Assembly (NCBI GenBank): GCA_016793095.1
Contig: JAEUJQ010000056.1
Location: 90,910-154,909 of the forward strand
DNA length: 64,000 bases
DNA from: Myxococcaceae bacterium
GTDB lineage: Bacteria > Myxococcota > Myxococcia > Myxococcales > Myxococcaceae
Direction: 5' to 3'
Positions 1 to 9,275 of this stretch are shown here, in pieces; position 1 is the stretch's first letter, and each line of letters starts with the position of its first letter. The notes under the pieces are model-generated. The model was not told where the DNA came from. It saw only the letters and a program-made list of their open reading frames with translations, and searched no databases. Both the position numbers and the translations under genes were made by a program.

Positions 1-99
1 GCCGCGTGGAGCCGGGGCGCTCTCGAGGCCTGCCGCACCCTGAACGCCGACGACGTCTTCGTGACGCAGGGGTGGCGCCGCGTTCGGCGCGTCGAAGCC

Positions 100-1968
100 T
101 CACTCGAGCAATGGGCTCTTCGCGCCAGCCCAGGCGAGCACCAGCCGATGGGACGCGCGGGTCATCGCCGTGTACAGGCCCCGGCGCGCGTCCTGCGTCA
201 GCCCCCAGGTGCTGGCCGCGGCGTCGGGCAGCACCACCACGTCGAACTCGAGGCCCTTGATCTCCTGCACGCAGGTGACGACCACGCCCGGCCTGAAGGG
301 GAAGTCGCCGTCGAGCGCCAGCGTGGTGGTGACGCCGCGCAGCCGCTGCTGAACCCGCCTGGCCACTTCGGGCGTGCGGCAGATGACGGCCACGCTCGCC
401 GAGCCGTCGTCTCCCACCAGCCCGCGCAGCGCATCGCTGAGCCACACGGAGAGGTGAAATGGCGCGGCGAAGCCAGCCCAGGTGATGGACGGCGTCGAGG
501 GGACCGCCACGGCGGGGTCGAGCACGTGCCGCGCGAGGTTCGTGACGTCGGGCGGGCACCGGTAGTTCACCCCGAGCCGCACCGTGCGCGCGCCTGGCAC
601 GCCGAGCTCGCGCAGCACGCCGTCCCACCCGGTGAAGACGGCCGTCGCGTCGACCTGCTGGGCCGCGTCGCCAGCGACGATGAAGACGCCGCCCCGCCGG
701 AGCGCGCGCGCCATCACGGCCAGCTCGATGGGCGCGAACTCCTGCGCCTCGTCGATGAAGACGACGTCATAGGCGCCGAGCGGCATGGGCGGCTTGTGCT
801 GGGCGTTCGACCGCAACTGCTCGAGCGCGAACAGCACCGCGTGGTCTTCCGCGTCGGCGGAGTTCGCGTCCTCGAGCGGCGTGCCCTCGTCCAGCCCGCG
901 GCCGTCCACGGCGGTGCGCGCCTCTGCGTCGACGTGCGCGTACTTCAGCTCGGCGGGATCGAGGAACTGCACCTTCGTGTGCTGGGCGATCGCCTCGATG
1001 ACGGAGGCGAAGAGGGCGCCGCCCGAGCGTTCGACCACCGGCGTCGTCCAGGCCCGATCGCCGAAGAGGTGCTCCAGGTCCGCGCGGGAGGCGAGGGCGT
1101 GGCCACGCCTCGGGCGATCGTCGTCCTCCAGCGGCTTCGGGTGAGCGCGCACGAAGTCCGCGAGGGAGGGGCGAAGCGCGGGGTGGCGCTTGAGCTGCAC
1201 CACCGCCGACGGCGTGTTCTCGCTCTGCCGTCGTGGCAGATCCTTGAAGGCCCGGCGCGCCTCGTCGCTCACCCACTCGTCGTAGGTCCACACGTCGACG
1301 TCGCGCACGTCGCGGCGCTCGAGCATGAGGCTGGTGAGCCGGCGGAGGCCGACGGTGGGCACCAGCACCGCGCCCCGGAACCGGCGGTGTGAGGTCGTCA
1401 GCAGCCGCTCGCGCAGGGCGAGCAGCCGGTGCAGCGCGACCGTCGTCTTGCCGAAGCCGGCCTCACCCAGCAGCAGCAGGTGCTCCTGCGACGGCAGGTC
1501 GACCGCGGCCTGCTGCGCGGGGTCGAGCGTCACCTCGAGCGGTGAGCGGAACGCGTGCCGCGCGTGCCTCGGCCTGCCGGGGATCGACGGAGGTGGCTCG
1601 CCGCTGGTCCAGCCGCCGCCCGTCCGCACGAAGACGCGGTCAGGCGCTTCGACCTTCGACAGCACCCCGCCCTCGAAGGTGAGCAGGTGCTTCTCGAGCA
1701 GCCTGCCCGAGACCGGCCGGCCGTCGACCTCGACCTCGTAGACGTTGCCCTCGTCGGTGGTGAAGAAGACCTCGGCGAGCGGCGCGGCCTCGGCGTCGAC
1801 GATGGAGACGTACGCGTCGACCTGGGTCGCGTCCCCGAGGAAGACGTCGGTCACCCGCCTCGACGTCTCGAGCTTGAGGTGGCCGGAGAGCCTGCGACCG
1901 GGCGCGGCCTGGCTCGCGCGTCGAACGGCGTCCTCGAGGCCACGCAGTCGTTCCGTCCACCCGTCCAT
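100..1968 (-). CDS. UvrD/HelD-like superfamily I helicase
   Basis: A 622-residue superfamily I DNA/RNA helicase-like ATPase, cytoplasmic. A Walker A motif GEAGFGKT lies at about residues 168-175. A Walker B of the form VVFIDEAQEF follows in the middle, and the C-terminal part carries helicase motifs V and VI (EIKGLEFDVVVLPDA and YTAMTRASHRLVLAW). The N-terminal ~140 residues before the ATPase are family-specific, and an N-terminal extension before motif I is also a feature of HelD, the RNA polymerase recycling factor. The start at 1968 is chosen because GGGAG lies about 10 bases upstream. An in-frame ATG at 2004 is the alternative. The gene is divergent from the radical SAM gene with about 115 bp between starts. 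Helicase fold is secure. Whether it repairs DNA or acts on RNA polymerase is open. Confidence 0.85.
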   Translation of the reverse strand: MDGWTERLRGLEDAVRRASQAAPGRRLSGHLKLETSRRVTDVFLGDATQVDAYVSIVDAEAAPLAEVFFTTDEGNVYEVEVDGRPVSGRLLEKHLLTFEGGVLSKVEAPDRVFVRTGGGWTSGEPPPSIPGRPRHARHAFRSPLEVTLDPAQQAAVDLPSQEHLLLLGEAGFGKTTVALHRLLALRERLLTTSHRRFRGAVLVPTVGLRRLTSLMLERRDVRDVDVWTYDEWVSDEARRAFKDLPRRQSENTPSAVVQLKRHPALRPSLADFVRAHPKPLEDDDRPRRGHALASRADLEHLFGDRAWTTPVVERSGGALFASVIEAIAQHTKVQFLDPAELKYAHVDAEARTAVDGRGLDEGTPLEDANSADAEDHAVLFALEQLRSNAQHKPPMPLGAYDVVFIDEAQEFAPIELAVMARALRRGGVFIVAGDAAQQVDATAVFTGWDGVLRELGVPGARTVRLGVNYRCPPDVTNLARHVLDPAVAVPSTPSITWAGFAAPFHLSVWLSDALRGLVGDDGSASVAVICRTPEVARRVQQRLRGVTTTLALDGDFPFRPGVVVTCVQEIKGLEFDVVVLPDAAASTWGLTQDARRGLYTAMTRASHRLVLAWAGAKSPLLE

Positions 1969-2084
1969 CGAAGCGCGACTCCCTTCTCCTGAGGGCGCCG
2001 TCATAGCGGGCCCGGGCGCCTGAGGCCTGCGTGATGATGCCCGGCCGCGCCAGTCGACCCGGCGTGCCGTATGGTGAACAGCCC

Positions 2085-3389
2085 GTGACGTCTCGACTCG
2101 ACCAGTTCCTGACGGGCTCACCCTGGCGGCAGTACGTCTACGGCTACCCGCACAAGACGGCGTACCGCGCGTTCGCCGAGCCGAGGCCGCTCGAGGCCGT
2201 GTGGGCGAACGAGCGCCCCGACACCCGCTTCCTCTACGTGCACGTGCCCTTCTGCGAGCTGCGCTGCGGCTTCTGCAACCTCTTCACCACGGCGAACCCG
2301 GCGGACGACGTGGTGGAGCGCTTCCTCGCGCAGCTCCTGGTCGAGGCGAAGGAGACGGCCGCGGTCGTGGGCACGCGGCGCTACACGCGCGCGGCCATCG
2401 GCGGGGGCACGCCGACGTACCTGAGCGCGGGTCAGCTCGAGCGGCTGCTGGGCGTGCTGCGCGAGGTGATGGGGTTCGGGGCGGCGCCGCTGTCGGTGGA
2501 GCTCTCTCCGGCGACGCTGACGCGCGAGAAGCTCGCGGTGTTGAGCGTGGCCACGCGGCTGTCGCTCGGCGTGCAGAGCTTCGTCGAGCCCGAGCTCGCC
2601 AGCCTGAGACGCCCCCAGGCCACGCGCGACGTGCTGGGCGCGCTCGAGCTCATCCGTGAGCACTCGCGGGCGCACCTCAACATCGACCTCATCTACGGCA
2701 TGGAGGGGCAGACGCCTGCGTCGCTCGTCGGCAGCCTCGAGGCGGCGCTGCGATGGAGGCCCGAAGAGCTCTACCTGTACCCGCTCTACGTGCGGCCGCT
2801 CACCTTCCTCGGCAAACACGCGGCGTGGGACGACCACCGCTTGACCCTCTACCGCGTGGCTCGGGACTGGCTGGGCTCACGCGGCTACCGGCAGCGCTCC
2901 CTGCGCGTCTTCGTGAGAGCCGACGTCGGCGAGGTGGAGCTGCCCGAGTACCACGCCGAAGACGACGGCATGGTGGGCCTGGGCGTGGGCGCGCGCTCGT
3001 ACACGAAGGCCCTGCACTACGCGCACGACTTCGCGGTGGCCCCGGGCGCGGTGCGCAGCATCATCGACGACTACCTCGCTCGCCCAGCGGCCTCGTTCCA
3101 GGTCGCGCGCTCGGGCTTCGAGCTCGACGTCGCGGAGCAGCAGCGCCGTTGGGTGCTGCTCTCGTTGCTCGGTCCGGGGAGCGACGGCGGCGCGTTCGCC
3201 AGCCGCTTCGGGGTGCCCCTGCTCGAGGCGCTGCCCCAGCTTCGGCAGCTGGTGAGCGAAGAGCTCGCCGCGTGGCAGGGCGAGACCCTGGCGCTCACGC
3301 CGCGTGGGCTCGAGTGGAGCGACGCGCTGGGCCCCTGGCTCTTCTCGTCAGAGGTCGAGGCCCGCATGAGCGCCTGGGAGGCCCGGTGA
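2085..3389 (+). CDS. STM4012 family radical SAM protein
   Basis: A 434-residue radical SAM enzyme resembling HemW/coproporphyrinogen oxidase-like proteins. The cluster-binding motif CxxxCxxC is at Cys57, Cys61 and Cys64 (PFCELRCGFC), followed by a GGGTPTYL glycine motif that contacts SAM. I recognise it as the STM4012 family, named after a Salmonella locus, because it is directly followed by an STM4011-type partner. The substrate of the family is not known to me. The GTG at 2085 is chosen as start: it precedes the conserved TSRLDQFL region, whereas the ATG codons further upstream have no conserved-looking sequence. The stop overlaps the next start in a GTGA arrangement, so the two enzymes are probably translationally coupled. 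Confidence 0.85.
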   Translation: MTSRLDQFLTGSPWRQYVYGYPHKTAYRAFAEPRPLEAVWANERPDTRFLYVHVPFCELRCGFCNLFTTANPADDVVERFLAQLLVEAKETAAVVGTRRYTRAAIGGGTPTYLSAGQLERLLGVLREVMGFGAAPLSVELSPATLTREKLAVLSVATRLSLGVQSFVEPELASLRRPQATRDVLGALELIREHSRAHLNIDLIYGMEGQTPASLVGSLEAALRWRPEELYLYPLYVRPLTFLGKHAAWDDHRLTLYRVARDWLGSRGYRQRSLRVFVRADVGEVELPEYHAEDDGMVGLGVGARSYTKALHYAHDFAVAPGAVRSIIDDYLARPAASFQVARSGFELDVAEQQRRWVLLSLLGPGSDGGAFASRFGVPLLEALPQLRQLVSEELAAWQGETLALTPRGLEWSDALGPWLFSSEVEARMSAWEAR

Positions 3390-4309
3390 CGGCGCTCACC
3401 ATCCTGTACCGGGGGCCGCTGTCGTCCTGCAACTACGGGTGTGCGTACTGCCCCTTCGCGAAACGTCACGAGACGGCCGAGGCGCACGCCGCCGATGCCC
3501 GCGCGCTCGACCGCTTCCTCTCGTGGTGCGAGCGGCGCGCGCAGCCCCTGAACGTCTTCTTCACGCCGTGGGGCGAGGCGCTCACCCAGCGCCGCTACCA
3601 GGACGCGCTCACGCGCCTGTCGCACCTGCCGCACGTGGTGAAGGTGGCCGTGCAGACGAACCTCTCGGCGCGCCTCGACTTCCTCGACGCCTGTGCGCCG
3701 TCGAAGGTGGGCGTGTGGGCGACGTTCCACCCCGAGTGGGCGGACGAGGGGCGCTTCCTCGAGCAGTGTGCGCGGCTCGAGGCGCGTGGTGTCTCGTACT
3801 CGGTGGGGGTCGTCGGCTTCCCGCGTTTCCGGCCAGCCCTCGAGGCGTTGCGCGCCCGGCTGCCCCCGCACGTCTACGTCTGGGTCAACGCGGTGAAGTC
3901 GAGCGACGCGGGCGTCACCGCTGACGATCGGGCCCACTTCGTCCGCGTCGACCCGTTGTTCCCGCTCAACGAGGCGCACCACGAGAGCCTCGGGCGGCCG
4001 TGCGGTGGAGGGCACACCGTCATCTCGGTGGACGGGGAGGGCGTCATGCGCTCGTGTCACTTCATCAAGGAGCCGCTCGGGAACCTGTACGACGAGCGCT
4101 TCGACGAGCTGCTGGCCCCACGCCCCTGTCGCGCCCGCACCTGTGGCTGTCACATCGGTTACGTGCACCTCGAGCACCTGCGGCTGGGGCCTCTCTTCGG
4201 CGGCGGACTGCTCGAGCGGGCGCTGCCCGTTGAAAAGCTGCACCTGCTCCGCCAGACCGGGGTCTCGCCGTCGAAGTCCCACCCATCACCAGAGGAACCC
4301 CCTTCATGA
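3386..4309 (+). CDS. STM4011 family radical SAM protein
   Basis: A 307-residue radical SAM protein that starts on the GTG overlapping the stop of the STM4012-like gene. The SAM cluster motif is at Cys15, Cys19 and Cys22 (SSCNYGCAYCPF). The C-terminal third has further cysteines (RPCGGG, RSCHF, then PCRARTCGCH), as expected for an auxiliary iron-sulfur cluster of SPASM type. The opening ILYRGPLSSCNY is typical of the STM4011 family as I know it. These proteins occur next to STM4012 and STM4013 members, suggesting one pathway. The reaction is unknown. Its stop overlaps the next start in ATGA, extending the coupling to the small secreted protein downstream. Confidence 0.85.
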   Translation: MTALTILYRGPLSSCNYGCAYCPFAKRHETAEAHAADARALDRFLSWCERRAQPLNVFFTPWGEALTQRRYQDALTRLSHLPHVVKVAVQTNLSARLDFLDACAPSKVGVWATFHPEWADEGRFLEQCARLEARGVSYSVGVVGFPRFRPALEALRARLPPHVYVWVNAVKSSDAGVTADDRAHFVRVDPLFPLNEAHHESLGRPCGGGHTVISVDGEGVMRSCHFIKEPLGNLYDERFDELLAPRPCRARTCGCHIGYVHLEHLRLGPLFGGGLLERALPVEKLHLLRQTGVSPSKSHPSPEEPPS

Positions 4310-4659
4310 AGACGCTGCTCGTCGCCGTCATCGCCGCCGTCGCTGTCCCCGCCTTCGCCGCCGACTACCGCTGCACCAGCGGCCGCGTGGAGAAGAGCGG
4401 CAGCACCCAGTACACGTACAAGGAGTCGTCGTCGGAGATCGTCATCGAGAAGGGCGGCTCGACGAAGGGCAAGGCCGTGAAGCGCGGCTCGAAGTGGTAC
4501 GTCGAGATCGGCGGCAGCACCCAGGCCACCTTCGAGAACGGGAAGATCGAGAAGGGCGGCTCGTCGTGGGCCTCGGTGAGCGACGCGCAGCGCACGTATG
4601 ACTGCAGCGCCGACGTCGCGGCGACGCTGTGGGTGCTGGCCCAGAAGGGCGCGCTCTGA
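4306..4659 (+). CDS. Small secreted protein with GGST repeats
   Basis: A 117-residue protein with a clear signal peptide (MKTLLVAVIAAVAVPAFA, cleavage before ADYRC). The mature part repeats short motifs ending in GST: EKSGST, EKGGST, IGGST, EKGGSS. It has two cysteines, one near each end, that could form a disulfide. It is probably periplasmic or secreted. I do not recognise a characterised family. The start codon shares ATGA with the stop of the STM4011-like gene, so it is likely made together with the two radical SAM enzymes. That position makes it a candidate substrate or simply a co-transcribed passenger; the sequence alone cannot decide. Confidence 0.75.
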   Translation: MKTLLVAVIAAVAVPAFAADYRCTSGRVEKSGSTQYTYKESSSEIVIEKGGSTKGKAVKRGSKWYVEIGGSTQATFENGKIEKGGSSWASVSDAQRTYDCSADVAATLWVLAQKGAL

Positions 4660-4666
4660 CGCAGGT

Positions 4667-4707
4667 GCTGCTCCTCGGGTGAGTCGAGCAGCGAGGCCCG
4701 CCCGAGG
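4667..4707. terminator. Possible bidirectional terminator hairpin
   Basis: The 48-bp gap between two convergent genes holds nested inverted repeats. GCTGCTC at 4667-4673 pairs with GAGCAGC at 4686-4692, and CCTCGGG at 4673-4679 pairs with CCCGAGG at 4701-4707. Neither arm is followed by a T-run, so intrinsic termination is uncertain. Confidence 0.3.
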
Positions 4708-6438
4708 TCAGTTGCGCGGCGTCGAGTTCCCCGCCACCAGCACCAGCCGCTCCAGGATCGCCCGCAACGACGAGAGCTGCAGCGGCTTGGTGAGGCACGC
4801 GTCCATGCCGGCGGCGAGGCAGGCCTCGAGCTCGCTCGGCAGCGCGCTCGCCGTCAGCGCGACCACCGGCGTGTGCACGGTCGCGTCGCCTTCGCGCTCA
4901 CGCAGCCTGCGCGTCGCCTCGAAGCCGTCCATCACCGGCATCTGGCAGTCCATCAAGACGAGGTCGAAGTGCTGGGTCGCGAGCCGCTCGAGGGCCTGGG
5001 CGCCGTCGGGCACGGCCTCGGCGCCAAGTCCCAGTCGGCTGAGCATCGCCAGCGCGACCTGCGCGTTGATGAGGTTGTCGTCCACCACCAGCACGCGCCC
5101 TCCTTGCAGGCGCACGAGGTCGATGCCGCGGGCCGGCGTGGTGAGGGTCTGGTCCTGGGCGACCGCGCACGGCAGCTCGAGGACGAACTCACTGCCCATG
5201 TCGTCGCTGTGCCGAAGTCGAAGCTGGCCTCCCTGCTGCTGCGCGATGAGCTTCGAGATGGCGAGGCCCAGCCCGGTGCCCTGCTGCTGATCGGCGGTCT
5301 TCAGCTGCGAGAAGGGCTGGAACAGGCGCTCCCGGTCCTCTGGGCGGATTCCGCGCCCGGAGTCACGCACGGAGATCTGCAGCACCACCCGGCCATCAGG
5401 GAGCGGCGAGCTGCCCGCCCACACGTGAATGTTCCCCCGCTCGGTGAACTTGAGCGCGTTGCCGACGAGGTTGTGCAGCACCTGGCACAAGCGCACGGGG
5501 TCGAGCAGGAGCCGCCGCTCGGCCTCCGCCTCGAAGGCCGAGGTGAGGGACAGGCCACGCGCCTTGACGGTCGGCTCATGCAGGGACAGCACCTGCTCGA
5601 TGAGCTTCTTCGGCACTGCCGGTCGCATGACGAACTCGAGCTTCCCGGCCTCGGCGCGCGAGAGGTCGAGCAGGTCGTTGATGAGCGCGAGCAGCAGCTC
5701 TCCGGAACGGTGGATCGTCTCGACGCGCCCGCGCACAGCGGGCTCCTGGGTCTCGGCGAGGAGCAGCTCGGCGACCCCGAGCACGCCGTTGAGGGGCGTG
5801 CGGATCTCGTGCGAGATGCTGGCGAGGAACTTCGTCTTCGACTGGTTCGCGGCCTCGGCTGCCGCCCGCGCCTCTTCGAGCACCGCGATGGTGCGCTCAC
5901 GGCCCCGCTGCAGAATGCCCCCGATGATGCCGATGAGCGGCACCAGTGCCCAGGCCCGGGCGGCGCTCGCGTGAGGCTTGATGTCTGGCGTCACCAGGTG
6001 AGCCTCGAGGCAGAGCACCGAGGCAGCGGCCACGAGCGCGGAGCCAATCGCCCAGGCGTAGCCTGCCCGGGAGCCCGCGAGCGCAGCGACCAGCACCGGT
6101 GGCAGCGCCATCCACGCGACGAAGACGAGGTCACCGGTCGCGAGCACGCCGATCAGGAACCCGACGAGCTGCACCGCGGCGGCGAAGTGGCCCAGATCTG
6201 CGAAGCGGCCCGTGCGCCGGAACAGCAGCACACCGCCCACCGAGACGACGATCGACGACATCGAGACCGAGAGATCCGACCACGCGTCGGCCGCGAGGTA
6301 GAGGACGGAGAAGACGACGCTGATGACGGCCCCGACGGCGCCGACCCAGCCGATGAAGCGCGCGCGGCTTCGATCCTCCTCGGACCCGAAGCGCTCGATC
6401 CGGACGAACTGCTCGATGAGGGCACGGAGGCGTCGCAT
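4708..6438 (-). CDS. Membrane hybrid sensor histidine kinase/response regulator
   Basis: A 576-residue hybrid two-component kinase. About five hydrophobic segments fill residues 30-175. The HisKA domain has phospho-acceptor His210 in SISHEIRTPLNG. The HATPase domain shows the N box (HNLVGNALKF, ~322), a G1 box DSGRGI (~359) and GTGLGLAI (~387). A C-terminal receiver has the acidic pair in VVDDN (~452) and a phospho-acceptor Asp at 497 (LVLMDCQMPVMDG). No DNA-binding output domain is present, so it presumably passes phosphate to a histidine phosphotransfer protein or separate regulator elsewhere. It has no PAS or periplasmic sensor domain; sensing is probably by the membrane part. It stands alone, divergent from the sulfate-activation gene. 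Confidence 0.92.
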   Translation of the reverse strand: MRRLRALIEQFVRIERFGSEEDRSRARFIGWVGAVGAVISVVFSVLYLAADAWSDLSVSMSSIVVSVGGVLLFRRTGRFADLGHFAAAVQLVGFLIGVLATGDLVFVAWMALPPVLVAALAGSRAGYAWAIGSALVAAASVLCLEAHLVTPDIKPHASAARAWALVPLIGIIGGILQRGRERTIAVLEEARAAAEAANQSKTKFLASISHEIRTPLNGVLGVAELLLAETQEPAVRGRVETIHRSGELLLALINDLLDLSRAEAGKLEFVMRPAVPKKLIEQVLSLHEPTVKARGLSLTSAFEAEAERRLLLDPVRLCQVLHNLVGNALKFTERGNIHVWAGSSPLPDGRVVLQISVRDSGRGIRPEDRERLFQPFSQLKTADQQQGTGLGLAISKLIAQQQGGQLRLRHSDDMGSEFVLELPCAVAQDQTLTTPARGIDLVRLQGGRVLVVDDNLINAQVALAMLSRLGLGAEAVPDGAQALERLATQHFDLVLMDCQMPVMDGFEATRRLREREGDATVHTPVVALTASALPSELEACLAAGMDACLTKPLQLSSLRAILERLVLVAGNSTPRN

Positions 6439-6578
6439 CGTGGAAATGTGTAGCGGGGCTGTTCGCGGCGCGCGCCGGGTCTTGTCAGACCGTACGCGAG
6501 CCGGCTGACCCTGCGCGACCCTGCGCGCGTGTGAGCGTGCATCGACGCGAAGGAGCAGCGGAGTAGGGTGCGGCGGTC

Positions 6579-8246
6579 ATGGTTGACCCTCACGGCGGTG
6601 TCCTGCAGGAGCGCCTCGTCTCGCAACAGGCGTTCGACGAGAAGGCACGAGGACTTGCGCGAGTCCGCGTCGACGCACGGGTGGTGAACGACCTCGAGTT
6701 GTTCGCAGTGGGTGCGCTGTCGCCCCTGACGGGCTTCCTCGACGAAGAGGCGTGGAGCTCGGTCGTCGAGCGGCTCCGCCTGCCCGACGGGACGGTGTGG
6801 CCGCTGCCAGTGACGCTCGCGCTCGAGCACCCACCGCGACCGGGTGAGGCGGTGGTGCTGACGGACGAGGCCGGCCGCGAGCGCGCCATCGTCACCATCA
6901 CCTCGCGCTTCGAGCGAGAGCCGCTGCACGAGGCGCAGCAGGTCTACGGCACGCAGGATCACGCGCACCCCGGTGTCGCCGCGCTGCTCTCCGCTCCGAG
7001 GACGCTCGTGGGAGGCCCGGTTGAAGTCGCCCCGCTGCCCCCGGGGCCGTTCGAGGCCTTCCGCCTGACACCGCGCGCGCTGCGCGACGAGCTGGCCCAC
7101 CGGGGATGGACGACGGTGGCGGGCTTCCAGACTCGCAACCCGATCCACCGTGCGCACGAGGCGCTGACGAAGGTGGCGCTCGAGGTGTGCGACGGCCTGG
7201 TGCTGCACCCGCTGGTAGGGGAGACGAAGAAGGACGACGTACCCGCCGCCGCGCGCTTCGAGAGCTACCAGGCCCTCGTGCGTGGCTACTACCCACCCTC
7301 GCGCACCGTGCTCGCGGCGTTCCCGGCGGCCATGCGCTACGCCGGCCCGAGGGAAGCGCTCTTCCACGTGCTGGTGCGGAAGAACTACGGCATCACCCAC
7401 CTCATCATCGGGCGCGACCACGCGGGCGTCGGCTCGTACTACCCACCCCTCGCCGCGCAGCAGTTGGTGAAGCGGTTCACCTTCGCCGAGCTTGGCGTGA
7501 CGCCGCTCACCTTCGACCCGACCTTCTATTGTCGCGCCTGCGGGGCGGTCGCTTCGGAGCGCACCTGCCCGCACCCATCGTCGGCCCACCTGGCGCTCTC
7601 GGGGACCCAGCTGCGAGAGCTCCTCCAGACCGGCCGGCCGATTCCGCCCGAGGTGACGCGACCGGAGATCGCCGCCATCCTGCGAAAGCACGTCAACGCC
7701 CCTCCGGCTCCGCAGCGGGGCGTGCTGCTCTGGTTCACCGGGCTGTCAGGCGCCGGCAAGTCCACGCTGGCGAAGATGGTCGAGGCCGCGCTGAAGACCC
7801 ACCATCGGGTCGAGGTGCTCGACGGCGACGAGATCCGCGCGACGCTCTCGAAGGGCCTGGGCTTCTCGAGAGAGGACCGCGACACGAACATCCGACGCAT
7901 CGGCATGGTGGGGCGCCTGCTGGCGCGCAACGGCGTGGTGGCGATCGGCGCAGCCATCAGCCCGTACGCCGCGACGAGGGACGAGGTGCGGGCGGCGGCT
8001 GCTGCCGACGGCGTGGCCTTCGTCGAGGTGCACCTGCACGCGCCGATGGAGGCGCTCCTCGCGCGCGACGAGAAGGGGCTGTACCGCAGAGCCCTCGCCG
8101 GTGAGCTCGCGCACTTCACCGGGGTGAGTGATCCCTACGAGGCGCCGGTGTCACCAGAGCTGTCGCTCGACACCGCCCGGGACGACGCCGCGACGTGCGC
8201 GCGCCGCATCCTCGAGGTCCTCGCCCGCTTCGGGGTCGTCCCGTGA
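6579..8246 (+). CDS. Bifunctional sulfate adenylyltransferase/APS kinase
   Basis: A 555-residue fusion that converts sulfate and ATP to APS and then to PAPS, in the cytoplasm. The N-terminal ATP sulfurylase (to ~residue 380) has [11 protein letters not shown], the HPLVGETK region and GRDHAG, the nucleotide-binding signatures of the monomeric type, and a Cys-rich stretch (YCRACG ... CPHP) likely to hold zinc. The C-terminal APS kinase has the P-loop [10 protein letters not shown], the APS-binding DGDEIR and DTNIRRIG segments and the ISPY serine. Length fits other Sat-CysC fusions. No cysDN, cysH or other assimilation genes are nearby, so the product may serve sulfo-transfer rather than cysteine synthesis. 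Its stop overlaps the possible GTG start of the following STM4013-like gene. Confidence 0.93.
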   Translation: MVDPHGGVLQERLVSQQAFDEKARGLARVRVDARVVNDLELFAVGALSPLTGFLDEEAWSSVVERLRLPDGTVWPLPVTLALEHPPRPGEAVVLTDEAGRERAIVTITSRFEREPLHEAQQVYGTQDHAHPGVAALLSAPRTLVGGPVEVAPLPPGPFEAFRLTPRALRDELAHRGWTTVAGFQTRNPIHRAHEALTKVALEVCDGLVLHPLVGETKKDDVPAAARFESYQALVRGYYPPSRTVLAAFPAAMRYAGPREALFHVLVRKNYGITHLIIGRDHAGVGSYYPPLAAQQLVKRFTFAELGVTPLTFDPTFYCRACGAVASERTCPHPSSAHLALSGTQLRELLQTGRPIPPEVTRPEIAAILRKHVNAPPAPQRGVLLWFTGLSGAGKSTLAKMVEAALKTHHRVEVLDGDEIRATLSKGLGFSREDRDTNIRRIGMVGRLLARNGVVAIGAAISPYAATRDEVRAAAAADGVAFVEVHLHAPMEALLARDEKGLYRRALAGELAHFTGVSDPYEAPVSPELSLDTARDDAATCARRILEVLARFGVVP

Positions 8247-8248
8247 AC

Positions 8249-9037
8249 ATGAACGAGGTGGTGGGCTCGCACGACGTGCTGTTCCTGGTGCTCGATACGC
8301 TCCGCTACGACGTCGCCGTCGAGGAGTGGAGCGCGGGGCGGACGCCGAACCTCGCGCGCGCCCTGCCCCCGACCGGGTGGGAGAAGCGCCATACGCCGGG
8401 CAGCTTCACCCTGGCCGCGCACCAGGCGTTCTTCGCGGGCTTCCTGCCGACGCCTGCCAGCCCGGGCCGGCACCCGCGGCCCTTCGCGATCCGCTTCGGC
8501 GGCAGCGAGACGACGACGCCCGAGACGTGTGTGTTCGACGCGCCCGACCTCGTCCGGGGCTTCGCGTCGCGTGGGTACCGCACCGTCTGCATCGGCGGGG
8601 TGGGCTTCTTCAACCCCGAGAACCCGCTGGGGCGCGTCCTGCCCGGGTACTTCGACGAGGCGCACTACCGCGTCGAGACCGGCGTCATAGACGCGCGCTC
8701 GACCGAGCACCAGGTGCGGCTCGCGTGCGAGCGCCTCGCCGCGGTGAAGGAGCGGGTGTTCCTCTTCATCAACGTCTCGGCGCTGCACCAGCCCAATCGG
8801 CACTACCTGCCCGGTGCGACGGAGGACTCGAGAGCGAGCCACGCCGCAGCCTTGAGGTACGTCGACTCACAGCTCCCGCCGCTCTTCTCGGCGCTCGCAG
8901 CGCGCGGCCCCACCTTCGCGCTCCTCGGGTCCGATCACGGCACCTGCTACGGCGATGACGGGTACGTCGGGCACCGCCTCGCCCACCCGGCCGTGTGGAC
9001 GGTGCCCTGGGCCGAGGTGCTGCTCCCGGCCGCGTGA
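8249..9037 (+). CDS. STM4013/SEN3800 family hydrolase (sulfatase-like fold)
   Basis: A 262-residue protein of the alkaline phosphatase/sulfatase superfamily. Metal-binding features include LVLDTLRYD near the N-terminus and SDHG plus GHRLAH near the C-terminus. The segment [10 protein letters not shown] takes the place where sulfatases have their CxPxR formylglycine motif, so the nucleophile is probably Ser or Thr and a true sulfatase activity is doubtful. The family is known from the Salmonella STM4011-4013 neighbourhood, and both STM4011 and STM4012 relatives lie 4-6 kb upstream here. ATG at 8249 fits the family start (MNEVVGSHD). A GTG at 8243 overlaps the preceding stop and is an alternative. 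The substrate is unknown. Confidence 0.8.
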   Translation: MNEVVGSHDVLFLVLDTLRYDVAVEEWSAGRTPNLARALPPTGWEKRHTPGSFTLAAHQAFFAGFLPTPASPGRHPRPFAIRFGGSETTTPETCVFDAPDLVRGFASRGYRTVCIGGVGFFNPENPLGRVLPGYFDEAHYRVETGVIDARSTEHQVRLACERLAAVKERVFLFINVSALHQPNRHYLPGATEDSRASHAAALRYVDSQLPPLFSALAARGPTFALLGSDHGTCYGDDGYVGHRLAHPAVWTVPWAEVLLPAA

Positions 9038-9038
9038 G

Positions 9039-9275
9039 TCACTTCGAGGTCGGCTTCGGCGTCTTCGTGGTGCCGCTGCCCCGCGTGCCGAGCGTGCCCG
9101 TACCGAGGCCACCCGTGCCGACGCTCCCGACGGTCCCGAGGGTTCCGCTGCCGGTGCCGCGCACGACCGTGGCGGACTTCGGCTGGTCCTTCGGTGCGGA
9201 CGTCGGCTGGGGCGTTGGCGCTCCGGCGAAGGTGACGAACGAGACGGCGCAGAGGACGGCAGACAATCGCTTCAT
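9039..9275 (-). CDS. Small secreted Gly/Thr-rich protein
   Basis: A 78-residue protein with a signal peptide ([19 protein letters not shown]) followed by a low-complexity Gly/Thr/Ser/Leu part made of GTG, GTLG and GSVG-like steps and a basic tail KTPKPTSK. The start at 9275 has GGGAGCC a few bases upstream. It lies convergent to the STM4013-like gene, with the stops almost touching. No family is recognised. The real existence of the gene rests on the signal peptide and the ribosome site. Confidence 0.5.
   Translation of the reverse strand: MKRLSAVLCAVSFVTFAGAPTPQPTSAPKDQPKSATVVRGTGSGTLGTVGSVGTGGLGTGTLGTRGSGTTKTPKPTSK

Noticed and set aside
1..99. End of an upstream gene on the plus strand
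   Set aside because: One frame is open here and reads plausibly, but it continues far into the helicase region without a stop, so no gene end can be supported.
61..1392. Long plus-strand frame opposite the helicase gene
   Set aside because: It lies antisense to a gene with clear helicase motifs and its translation is rich in Arg, Gly and Ala without domains. Such frames are common in DNA this GC-rich.
2085..3389. Calling this gene hemW or hemN
   Set aside because: The motif context is HemW-like, but the coupled STM4011-type partner and overall layout fit the STM4012 family better.
8249..9037. Calling this gene an arylsulfatase because it follows a sulfate-activation gene
   Set aside because: The formylglycine motif CxPxR or SxPxR is absent; only the wider phosphatase/sulfatase fold features are visible.
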